NCBI GenBank assembly: GCA_910578335.1
Contig: CAJTPU010000006.1
Coordinates: 1-64,000, forward strand
Reading direction: 5' to 3'
Source: an uncultured Lachnospiraceae bacterium
Lineage (GTDB): Bacteria; Bacillota; Clostridia; Lachnospirales; Lachnospiraceae
Length of the DNA: 64,000 bases
Shown: positions 32,533-40,234 of the stretch, in pieces
Layout of the letters: every line of letters starts with the position of its first letter
Position numbering within the stretch: the stretch's first letter is position 1
Position numbers and translations under genes: made by a program
Notes under the pieces: generated by a model
The model's database searches: none
Told to the model about the DNA's origin: nothing
Seen by the model: only the letters and a program-made list of their open reading frames with translations

Positions 32533-34317
32533 ATGGGTAAGAGCAGCAGAAGAGACGGATTTATCATACAGGCGGGCATACTGGCGGCTGCCGGTATTAT
32601 CTGCAGGATTATAGGACTCCTTTACAGGAGTCCTTTAGCTGCTGTTATCGGAGACGAGGGCAATGGCTATTATCAGGCGGCGTTCAATGTCTATACGATT
32701 ATTCTTTTGATTTCTTCCTACAGTATTCCCTCTGCAATTTCCAAGGTGATTGCACAAAAGCTGTCCGTGCGCGACTATGTGAATGCGCACCGGATTTTTT
32801 TATGTGCCATGTTTTATGTGCTGGTGGTGGGCGGCGTCGCGAGCCTGGTGCTTTTTTTCGGCGCAGGGGTGTTTGCAAAAGGACCGGCGGCAGCCGTTTT
32901 GCGGGTGTTTGCCCCCACGGTTTTTCTGTACGGCATACTGGGTGTGCTGCGAGGTTATTTTCAGGCGCATCGTTCCATGGTGCAGACCTCCGTCTCACAG
33001 ATTCTGGAGCAGATTCTAAATGCCGTGGTCAGCATAGGGGCAGCTTATCTTCTGATTATTTTCATGCTCTCCGGTACGCAGAAGTATGTGATAAACGACG
33101 ACTATTCGGTGAGCTTTGGCAATGAAATCGTGCAGGAGACTGCGGATATAGAGGTCAATGAGGAAGACGGGAGCGCGACGTATGTTTTGAGCGCCCAGCA
33201 GAGAGAATGGAATACGGCACACGCCACTTACGGTGCGGTGGGAAGCGCGCTGGGAACCGGATGCGGCGTGGTGGCAGCGCTGCTTTTTATGTGGGCAGTC
33301 TATGGGCTGAACAAAAAAACAATTCACCGGCGGATTGCAAGGGACTGGCACGAGCCGGAGGATTACGGCAGCATTTTGCGGCTGGTAAGCGGCGTGGTCG
33401 TGCCCTTTATTCTGAGTACGGCAATCTACAATCTGAGCACCTTTTTAAACCAGACGATATACACATGGATATGCTATCTGGCAAAGGGAATGGGGGACGC
33501 GGAGACCTCTACCAGCTACGGTATTTTTTCCGCCAAGGCAGTGGTAATCTCCAATATCCCGATTGCCCTTGCTTCCGCCATGTCTTCTGCAATCCTGCCA
33601 AATATAGCGTCAAAGGTAGGGCAGGGGGATATGCAGGGCGCGCGGGAAAAAACGGCGCAGGCAGTGAAAACAACCATGCTGATTGCCATTCCTGCGGCGG
33701 TTGGCATTGGTGTGCTGGCAAAGCCGATTACATGGCTTCTTTTCAGACAGAAGGAATCCGTGGAGCTGGCGGCAAAGCTTTTGACGGCGCTCTCTGCCTC
33801 CGTTATCTTTTATTCCCTTTCCACCCTGACCAACAGTGTGCTGCAGGGAATCGGCAGAGTAAAGACGCCGGTGCGCAACGCTGCCATAGCACTTGGCATC
33901 CAGACGGCGGTGCTTTTGCCCCTGCTTCTTTTTACCGATATGGATTTGTATGCGTTAGTCATCGCTATGCTGGTATATTCCGGCACCATGTGTATTTTAA
34001 ACCAGCTTTCCATCCGCAAATATATGGCATATGAGCAGGAGACCTTCCGCACCTTTACCACGCCGCTTGTGTCGGCTGCTTTTATGGGAGCGGCGGCTTA
34101 CGGCACCTACAGGGGAATCGGATGGCTTTTAAAGTGCGGGGAATATCCTTCCCGCCTGCAGAACGTTCTGGAGCTGTTTCCGGCAATCGCAGTGGGCATT
34201 GTGGTATATGGTGTGCTGGAAATTGTATTAAAAGGGGTCAGCGAGGCGGAGCTTAAGGCGCTGCCCAAGGGGTATCTGATTGTGAAAGTGGCAAGGAAGT
34301 GCCGTTTGCTGAGGTAA
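32533..34317 (+). CDS. SpoVB/MurJ-like polysaccharide flippase of the MOP superfamily
   Basis: 594-residue integral membrane protein with about 14 predicted helices, family of SpoVB, MurJ and Wzx. The N-terminus DGFIIQAGILAAAGIICRIIGLLYRSPLAAVIGDEGNGYYQAAFNVY is characteristic of SpoVB-like proteins. A hydrophilic insert of about 50 residues (about 183-233: KYVINDDYSVSFGNEIVQET...) sits between helices 6 and 7 and is not typical. Predicted to flip a lipid-linked wall precursor; SpoVB acts in spore cortex synthesis, but the family has several members per genome so the exact role is uncertain. It starts 23 bp after glgA and is followed by the repeat-rich spacer. Confidence 0.87.
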   Translation: MGKSSRRDGFIIQAGILAAAGIICRIIGLLYRSPLAAVIGDEGNGYYQAAFNVYTIILLISSYSIPSAISKVIAQKLSVRDYVNAHRIFLCAMFYVLVVGGVASLVLFFGAGVFAKGPAAAVLRVFAPTVFLYGILGVLRGYFQAHRSMVQTSVSQILEQILNAVVSIGAAYLLIIFMLSGTQKYVINDDYSVSFGNEIVQETADIEVNEEDGSATYVLSAQQREWNTAHATYGAVGSALGTGCGVVAALLFMWAVYGLNKKTIHRRIARDWHEPEDYGSILRLVSGVVVPFILSTAIYNLSTFLNQTIYTWICYLAKGMGDAETSTSYGIFSAKAVVISNIPIALASAMSSAILPNIASKVGQGDMQGAREKTAQAVKTTMLIAIPAAVGIGVLAKPITWLLFRQKESVELAAKLLTALSASVIFYSLSTLTNSVLQGIGRVKTPVRNAAIALGIQTAVLLPLLLFTDMDLYALVIAMLVYSGTMCILNQLSIRKYMAYEQETFRTFTTPLVSAAFMGAAAYGTYRGIGWLLKCGEYPSRLQNVLELFPAIAVGIVVYGVLEIVLKGVSEAELKALPKGYLIVKVARKCRLLR

Positions 34318-34338
34318 GAGAAGCGCGGGTGTTTCGAT

Positions 34339-34565
34339 GATTCGGGTGTCAAAAGCCCTGATTGGGGGCGCAGGACGTCAATTTGCCCAAAAGAATCGGC
34401 GCGCACTCCGTTGCGCCAAGCATTCCAATGAGCCTCTAAAACGAAAATCGTGTCAGCAAAGGCTTCCACGATTTTTGAGTCTCATTTCCATGGCGCAAAA
34501 GTCGTTTACACCAATTCTTTTGCGCAAATTGACAATACCATTTTCAGCAGGGCTTTTGACACCCC
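34339..34565. repeat. Large imperfect palindrome (about 227 bp)
   Basis: Ends are inverted copies of GGGTGTCAAAAGCCCTG (34344-34360) and CAGGGCTTTTGACACCC (34548-34564). Inner arms pair too: 34377-34399 with 34511-34533 (21 of 23 matching), TTGCGCCA (34411-34418) with TGGCGCAA (34491-34498), and CGAAAATCGTG (34442-34452) with CACGATTTTT (34467-34476). The whole element could fold into one long hairpin. It has no coding capacity I trust. It looks like a MITE-type or structured-RNA element in the spacer after the flippase gene. Confidence 0.75.
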
Positions 34566-34611
34566 GTACCCTAAACAAAACCATAAAACACCCATGCCTC
34601 CCCCTCCCCCT

Positions 34612-34739
34612 GTGGCTGCCAGAGCAACACGCAGAGCCGGAACCACTTTTACTAGTGGCTGCAAGAGCAGTACGCAGAGCCGGAGCCACTCCACTAGCGG
34701 CTATAAGAGCAGTACGTGGTGCCTATGCCGCTTTCACTT
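34612..34739. repeat. Three tandem copies of a 42-43 bp repeat
   Basis: Copies start at 34612, 34655 and 34697. Each begins G(T/C)GGCT, contains AAGAGCAGTACGCAGAGCC or a variant, and ends in a Pyr-rich CACTTTTACTA-type tail; most have their own small inverted repeat (GTGGC with GCCAC). Copies 1 and 2 are close; copy 3 is more divergent. Confidence 0.75.
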
Positions 34740-34750
34740 GTCGGCTCCGA

Positions 34751-34888
34751 ATTGTGCACATGGTATATTCCATAAGCAGACCCTTGATTACCGTCGGCAC
34801 TTAGCTGCCGTTCTTTGGCAGCTTATGTACCGCTACGGTAATCTTGGAGCGAAAGCGCGTCTGTGTTGGAATATACCATGTACACAAT
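34751..34888. repeat. 138-bp hairpin element (family with 51344-51478)
   Basis: 22-base terminal inverted repeats, 34751-34772 and 34867-34888, match at all but about two bases (consensus ATTGTGCmCATGrTATATT plus yCA). Inside are GCAGACCC against GCGTCTG, ATTACCG against CGGTAAT, and an AGCTGCC-loop-GGCAGCT centre. Outer 30 bases and the flanks (AGTGTC on one side, TTCGGA-CAAGTGA on the other) are shared with the element at 51344-51478, in opposite orientation, while the interior differs but stays palindromic. Confidence 0.8.
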
Positions 34889-34890
34889 GA

Positions 34891-34998
34891 CACTAGCCGT
34901 GCACAGTATCAACAGCAAATACACCACTAGCCGTGCATAGCATCACCAGCATATACACCACTAGCCGTGCACAGCATCACCAGCATACGCACGCCACT
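34891..34998. repeat. Three tandem copies of a 34-bp repeat
   Basis: CACTAGCCGTGCACAGCATC-type units start at 34891, 34925 and 34959, with a truncated fourth at 34995. Spacing is 34, 34 and 36 bp with only a few substitutions. Units are directly adjacent without unique spacers, so this is not a CRISPR array. It ends just before the ribosome binding site of rqcH. Confidence 0.8.
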
Positions 34999-35040
34999 AG
35001 CCCCCCTTAATTACAAAGAAAGAAAACGAGGACCCCCACC

Positions 35041-36798
35041 ATGGCATTTGACGGCATTACCATAGCAAACGTAGTAAAAGAACTGCGGACTGCGCTTACA
35101 GGCGCCCGCATTGTAAAAATAGCCCAGCCGGAAACGGACGAGCTGCTGCTTACCATAAAGGGAGCGGCAGGACAGTACCGCCTTTTGATTTCGGCAGGGG
35201 CATCCCTGCCGCTTATTTATTTGACGGAGAAAAACAAGCAGGCTCCCATGACGGCGCCGGGCTTTTGTATGCTGCTCCGCAAACATCTGCAGAATGGGAG
35301 AATTGTGAATATTAGCCAGCCGGGATTGGAGCGCATTGTCCATGTGGATGTAGAGCATTTAAACGAGATGGGAGACTTGTGCAGAAAAAGGCTTGTGGTA
35401 GAAATTATGGGGAAACACAGCAACATTATTTTCTGTGATGACAAGGACATGATAATTGACAGCATCAAGCATGTGTCCGGCTTTGTCAGTTCAGTCAGGG
35501 AGGTACTGCCGGGCAAGCCTTACTTTGTGGCGGATACCACACACAAGAAAAATCCGTTGGTGGCGGAGGAGACAGACTTTGTGGAGACGCTTCTTGGCGC
35601 GCCCATGCCTGTTTTTAAGGCACTTTACACTTCTTATACCGGACTTTCCCCTTTGATGGCGCAGGAGCTTTGTGCGAGGGCTGATATGGACGGGGAGCGC
35701 CCTGCCGCGGCGTATGACAGGGAGGCGCTTTGCCGGCTCTTTCAGGCGTGGGACGATATGCGCGATGCCATCAGGGAGGGGGCTTTTGCTCCCTGCATTG
35801 CCTATACGGCGGACAAGCCGGTGGAATTTGCAGCTTTTCCGCTCAAGCTGTATCAGGGAAACGGTGCTGACAGCCTAAAGCATTTTTCTTCCATGTCCCT
35901 GCTCTTGGAGGAGTACTACGAAGAAAAAAATGCCATTACCAGAATTCGTCAGAAGTCTTCCGATTTGCGCAGAATTGTGCAGACGGCGCTGGAGCGCAAT
36001 GTGAAAAAGTACGATTTGCAGCTTGCGCAGATGAAGGATACGGAAAAAAGGGATACCTACCGGATTTATGGGGAACTTCTTAATACCTACGGCTATGGGG
36101 CAAAGGAAGGAGCAAAGTCCCTTGAGGCGCTTAATTATTACACCAACGAGATGATAACGATTCCCTTGGATTCCACTCTTTCCGCCGGAGAAAACGCCAA
36201 GAAATATTTTGAAAAATACGGAAAGCTGAAGCGCACTTACGAGGCACTGACCGAATTGACCAAAGAAGTCAGAGAAGAAATCGAACATCTGCGCTCTGTC
36301 AGTGCATTCCTTGATATTGCAGTAGGCGAGGAGGACTTGGCACAGATTAAGGAGGAGCTGACTGAAAGCGGCTATATCAAAAAGCGCGGCGTGGGAAAAA
36401 AGGCGAAGGCGGCAGTGAGTAAGCCGTTCCATTATATCAGCAGCGACGGCTACGACATTTATGTAGGCAAAAACAATCTGCAGAATGATGAATTGACTTT
36501 TAAGGTCGCTTCGGGCGCAGACTGGTGGTTCCACGCCAAAGACTGTCCGGGTTCCCATGTTATTGTAAAGCAGAAGGCGGGCGAAGAGATGCCGGATACT
36601 ACTTTTGAAGAGGCGGCAAGGCTGGCGGCTTATTATTCCGCAGGCAGGGAGCAGGGCAAGGTTGAGGTAGATTATATCCAGAAAAAGCATGTCAAGAAAC
36701 CAAACGGCGCAAAGCCGGGGTTTGTGGTGTACTACACCAATTACTCCATGGCGATTGAAGCCGATATACGGGGGATACAAGAAAGAAGAGAAAAATAA
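35041..36798 (+). CDS. rqcH: RqcH / NFACT family ribosome quality control factor
   Basis: Rqc2-type protein that binds obstructed 50S subunits carrying peptidyl-tRNA and adds C-terminal Ala tails; older name fibronectin-binding protein (FbpA). The NFACT-N domain opens with MAFDGITIANVVKELRTALTGARIVKIAQP; a long coiled coil lies at about residues 300-430; and the C-terminal NFACT-R domain carries YDIYVGKNNLQNDELTFKVASGADWWFHAKDCPGSHVIV near residues 475-510. 585 residues is normal. GAGG precedes ATG 35041, right after the repeat region. It is followed by a small palindrome and the GNAT gene. Confidence 0.94.
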   Translation: MAFDGITIANVVKELRTALTGARIVKIAQPETDELLLTIKGAAGQYRLLISAGASLPLIYLTEKNKQAPMTAPGFCMLLRKHLQNGRIVNISQPGLERIVHVDVEHLNEMGDLCRKRLVVEIMGKHSNIIFCDDKDMIIDSIKHVSGFVSSVREVLPGKPYFVADTTHKKNPLVAEETDFVETLLGAPMPVFKALYTSYTGLSPLMAQELCARADMDGERPAAAYDREALCRLFQAWDDMRDAIREGAFAPCIAYTADKPVEFAAFPLKLYQGNGADSLKHFSSMSLLLEEYYEEKNAITRIRQKSSDLRRIVQTALERNVKKYDLQLAQMKDTEKRDTYRIYGELLNTYGYGAKEGAKSLEALNYYTNEMITIPLDSTLSAGENAKKYFEKYGKLKRTYEALTELTKEVREEIEHLRSVSAFLDIAVGEEDLAQIKEELTESGYIKKRGVGKKAKAAVSKPFHYISSDGYDIYVGKNNLQNDELTFKVASGADWWFHAKDCPGSHVIVKQKAGEEMPDTTFEEAARLAAYYSAGREQGKVEVDYIQKKHVKKPNGAKPGFVVYYTNYSMAIEADIRGIQERREK

Positions 36799-36831
36799 GG
36801 TAGTGTTATAGAGAGCGGCAGGGGTATAATA

Positions 36832-36857
36832 GGATTGGGAGTCAAAAGCCCTAATCC
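36832..36857. repeat. Short dispersed palindrome (site C)
   Basis: GGATTGGG, then GTCAAAAG-type loop, then CCTAATCC. The same core (AGGGCTTTTGACACCC or its complement) is at 34344-34360, 34548-34564 and 51517-51543. It lies between rqcH and the GNAT gene; no T-run follows, so it is not a standard terminator. Confidence 0.65.
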
Positions 36858-36903
36858 TAATAGCAATAAGCGGGGCTTAAAAACAGACTAAAAGGTAGAT
36901 AAA

Positions 36904-37500
36904 ATGACAGATATAAAAAGAAATGGTTCCTTAAAAAAGCTGACGGCAGAGCAGGTGCTTTCCATTTATACAAAAGTGGCAAAGGAGCATTTTCCCGTGG
37001 AGGAGTTGAAGCCGGCGGCGGTGATAGAGCGGCTTTTGGAGGAGGACGCATACGAAGGGCTGGGGTTGTTTGACGGAGAGAGGCTTGCTGCCTACGCCCT
37101 GTTTGCACAGATACCAAAGGGCGGCACGCTTCTGCTGGATTACTATGCGGTGCTTGCCGAATATCGAAACAGCGGAATGGGAAGCCTGTTTTTGGATAAC
37201 ATGCGGCAATTTTACAAGGAAAGAGAAATGATTCTGCTGGAGACGGAAGCGCCTGCAGCCGCAAAAGATAAAGCGGAATATACGCTTCGGATGCGGCGCA
37301 ACGGATTTTATGAGAGAAACGGCGCGGTGCTGACAAAAATACGAAGCAGAGTGTATGACGTGGCGTTTGATATTTTTGTGATTCCACTTGCCAAAATGCC
37401 CTCCGACGAGGAAGCGTATCAGCAACTTTCAGGGTTATACCGTTATATGCTGGGAGAGGAAAATTACAGGCGGCATGTCAGCATGGCGTGTGCGGAGTAA
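36904..37500 (+). CDS. GNAT family N-acetyltransferase
   Basis: 198-residue predicted acetyl-CoA dependent acyltransferase. The fold core is visible: LGLFDGERLAAYALFAQIPKGGTLLLDYYAVLAEYRNSGMGSLFLDNM, where RNSGMGS is the acetyl-CoA phosphate-binding loop (RxxGxG/A), followed by ILLETEAP and MRRNGFYERNG (the common GF motif). Substrate unknown. A C-terminal segment (DEEAYQQLSGLYRYMLG) is outside the core. AAAGGTAG precedes the ATG. It starts the block between rqcH and yicC and ends 78 bp before the first array gene. Confidence 0.85.
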   Translation: MTDIKRNGSLKKLTAEQVLSIYTKVAKEHFPVEELKPAAVIERLLEEDAYEGLGLFDGERLAAYALFAQIPKGGTLLLDYYAVLAEYRNSGMGSLFLDNMRQFYKEREMILLETEAPAAAKDKAEYTLRMRRNGFYERNGAVLTKIRSRVYDVAFDIFVIPLAKMPSDEEAYQQLSGLYRYMLGEENYRRHVSMACAE

Positions 37501-37577
37501 AGCCGGAAGCAGGGTTTCAAATAAAGGCTGACAGGGGCATGCTCAAACGATATCTACTGCACGAGGGAGGAGCGGAT

Positions 37578-40154
37578 ATGCAAAAAACCAAAAGAGTCTA
37601 TTTTGCGGCAGCAGCGGCGGCACTGTTTTTTGCGGCGGCAATGACAGTAGAGGGAGAGCAGGCGCAGCTTGGAGAAGCAAAGGGAAAAAGGCTGTATGCT
37701 TCTTTCTCCGAGATGCAGGCGTATGTGTCGGCACAGCCGGCAGGGATTGTGCCGGTGGAGGAATGTTATACGAAGAAAGAATATGAGATGGGACTGGACG
37801 AGGGGATTCTTGCGGATTTGCAGGAGTATGTCCTGCAGCGTGATTTTGACGGGGCACTTGATGCGTACAGGGAAGAAGCGCTGTTAATTGACAAAGAGGA
37901 GCTTCTGACAATTTGTCCGGAATTTGTGCGTCTGATGGAGGAGTGGGCGGAGGAAGTCAACCCTTCCTTTGCAGAGTATTGGATGGATACGGACAATATT
38001 TATCAGATTTATGCCTTGGATTTGGACGGGAAGGAGGGCAGGGAGATACTCTTCTGGTATGAGGAAAGCAACAGCATTTTTTTGCTGCGTAAGACAGAGG
38101 AGGGGTATTGTGTAACGCCTGCCGACATTGATACATGGAGCTACAATCTTTACGGCGCAAGAGATGCAAGACAGATGGTGATTTTTTCCGGAGAGGAAAA
38201 TACGTATTACCTGCTTATAGACAAGCCCGCGGGTGGGGATGGCGCCAGAAGTGCGCTGGCTGGACTTGTCTTAGTGCGGTTTCGGCTGAAGGACGACGGA
38301 CGGTTTGCTTATGAATCCAGACTGCTTGTAGAGGACAGGGCGGCGGTATCGGCGCGGTATCTGTATGTGGACAACAGGAATGTCCTGATGCATCGGGTGA
38401 AGAAATACATTGAGGAGAATGCGGCTCTCTTTGGCTATAAGCTGCAGGAAGAGGAAACCATCTGGGGCGACGAGGAAATGCCGCAGCTTGCGGGGGAGGA
38501 GCAGAAGAAGCTTGTACGGTCTCAGATGGAGGACTTGAGCAATTACGAAGAAGAAGACCTGCTAAACTGGTACATGCGTCACTTTGTGGTGTGTGCGGAT
38601 TACGACAATGACGGCAGCAAGGAGCTGTTCTGGCGGGATGACGGGGGCAGAAACAGGCTGCTTGCAGAGGAGGACGGCGGATACCGGACAGAGTATGTCA
38701 ATTTGTACGGCGAGAATGCGTGTCCGGTCAATCAAATGTGGTTTGTGGAATTTGCGGGCAGAACCGTGACCTTTGAGATAACAGAGCTCTATGGCAGGGA
38801 GTATCCCGTGCTGTCCGCGTATCTGATAGAAGGAGATGAGAGGGTTCCGATAGTGACCTGCCAGCTTGTCTATGAAGAGGCGGTTTTAATCGAACAGCAA
38901 AGAAGCTCTTACGGGCGAGGCGATTTTGGGGTGAGAGAAGTACAGCCGCTCTTTGACGGGCTTGCGGAGGCAGAGGAAGCCGCGAATGTCCGGTGGGAGG
39001 AGAATTTGACAGCGCTGGAGGAAAGTAAGGGCGTGTTTTCAGTGACATATACGCAGCAGGAGATACCGTTTTCGGAAGGTCTGCTTGCCCTTGTCAGGCA
39101 GGAGTATGCCCGTATTCTGGCGGGGGAGACGGAAAGCTGTCTTGCGCCGTATACACTTGAGACGGAGGGTGACAGGAAAGCGTTTCTGCAATACGGGAAC
39201 TGGAAGGAGGAGCCGTATTGGAGATGGGGGGACGAAGGCGGCTCTTATGGGGAGGAGCTTTGCGACTGGGCATACCGCTGGGAGTCCTCTGACGGGACGG
39301 TCAACTATTTGGCGAGCATGGATGGCGGCGGAACCTTTGGGGCGGTAGCATTAGAGTGGTATCAGGATGCGGGGGAGGGCATGGAGTATCAGGAGACTCT
39401 CTGCGCGTATTTCAGGGGTGACGGCATCCGCATGATAGCTTACGAGGGCAGGATATACTGTGTCAGCACGGCATATGATTTTGAGACAAAAGCGCTGACA
39501 GGAATGGATATTCTGGTGCTGGGAGAAGCGGGCGCGTGGGAAAGCTATTCGATTTCGCTTTCCTTGAACGCGGAGGAAAGCAACGTAGAGCTTCTGTACA
39601 GTGTGGAAATGCCGGAGGCAATTTTGTCCTATGTGGAGGAGGGGTACAGGGAAGTGCTTGCCGCCTGCGCGGAGCAGCGGATTCTTACAGGGCGCGGGGA
39701 AAGCGGCAGGATACCGCAGGCTGCGGCGCGTCTGCTGAAAAATCTGGGCGAGCACTTTGACTATTACGCCGACAGCAAGGACGTCAGTCCGTACCGTGCG
39801 GCAGATGTGGATAATGACGGGGAGGCAGAGTATTTCAGGACGTATTATTACTATCCTTCCAGCTATCATCAGAATTTTTATCTTGTATGCGTCATGTATG
39901 GCTGGCAGAACGGAGCATTTGGGGAAATTTCATTTGACACAATCATGGAGGATTTGTCGCCGTACCGCAGTCTTTTGTGGCAGCTATGGTTTGAGGAGTT
40001 TGACGGAAAAACCTATCTGTTTACCGTGGAGGGGCTGCCCAATTCCCAAAACTGCCTGCTGCGTGTCCGCCTGATAGAGGACGGCAGGATAGAGGAGACA
40101 GGCGTTTTTATGCTGCAGGCGATGCTGACGGAGGAGATAAGCCGGAATGAATGA
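37578..40154 (+). CDS. Array protein 1: predicted secreted/membrane-anchored protein of unknown family
   Basis: 858 residues, not recognised. One hydrophobic N-terminal segment (VYFAAAAAALFFAAAMTV) without a lipobox suggests a signal peptide or anchor, the rest outside the cell. Blocks shared with the other five array proteins: GILADLQEYV and AYREEALLID (residues about 75-105), VLMHRVKKYIEENAALF, IWGDEE, CADYDNDGSKELFWRDD (near 339), MWFVEFAGRTVTFEI, TCQLVYEE, YRWESSDGTVNYL, LLKNLGEHFDYYAD, ADVDNDGEAEYFR (near 741) and LWFEEFDGKTYLFTVEGL. The Asp/Asn/Gly motifs resemble calcium-binding loops. ATG 37578 has GGGAGGAGCGG; the frame opens upstream at 37488 inside the GNAT gene. The most divergent full-length copy. 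Confidence 0.8.
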   Translation: MQKTKRVYFAAAAAALFFAAAMTVEGEQAQLGEAKGKRLYASFSEMQAYVSAQPAGIVPVEECYTKKEYEMGLDEGILADLQEYVLQRDFDGALDAYREEALLIDKEELLTICPEFVRLMEEWAEEVNPSFAEYWMDTDNIYQIYALDLDGKEGREILFWYEESNSIFLLRKTEEGYCVTPADIDTWSYNLYGARDARQMVIFSGEENTYYLLIDKPAGGDGARSALAGLVLVRFRLKDDGRFAYESRLLVEDRAAVSARYLYVDNRNVLMHRVKKYIEENAALFGYKLQEEETIWGDEEMPQLAGEEQKKLVRSQMEDLSNYEEEDLLNWYMRHFVVCADYDNDGSKELFWRDDGGRNRLLAEEDGGYRTEYVNLYGENACPVNQMWFVEFAGRTVTFEITELYGREYPVLSAYLIEGDERVPIVTCQLVYEEAVLIEQQRSSYGRGDFGVREVQPLFDGLAEAEEAANVRWEENLTALEESKGVFSVTYTQQEIPFSEGLLALVRQEYARILAGETESCLAPYTLETEGDRKAFLQYGNWKEEPYWRWGDEGGSYGEELCDWAYRWESSDGTVNYLASMDGGGTFGAVALEWYQDAGEGMEYQETLCAYFRGDGIRMIAYEGRIYCVSTAYDFETKALTGMDILVLGEAGAWESYSISLSLNAEESNVELLYSVEMPEAILSYVEEGYREVLAACAEQRILTGRGESGRIPQAAARLLKNLGEHFDYYADSKDVSPYRAADVDNDGEAEYFRTYYYYPSSYHQNFYLVCVMYGWQNGAFGEISFDTIMEDLSPYRSLLWQLWFEEFDGKTYLFTVEGLPNSQNCLLRVRLIEDGRIEETGVFMLQAMLTEEISRNE

Positions 40155-40234
40155 GGATATTTTGAATGTACCAAAACAAGACGTTGGCGGCGAAAAGTTT
40201 TTCAGAAGAGAAATAGCAGTACGGAGAAACTACT

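Noticed and set aside
34891..34998. Possible CRISPR array
   Set aside because: The 34-bp units are contiguous without unique spacers and no cas genes are present.
34321..35040. Small open frames in the repeat-rich spacer (for example 34450-34890 and 34337-34804, plus strand)
   Set aside because: They are translations of palindromes and tandem repeats, low in complexity and without ribosome binding sites.
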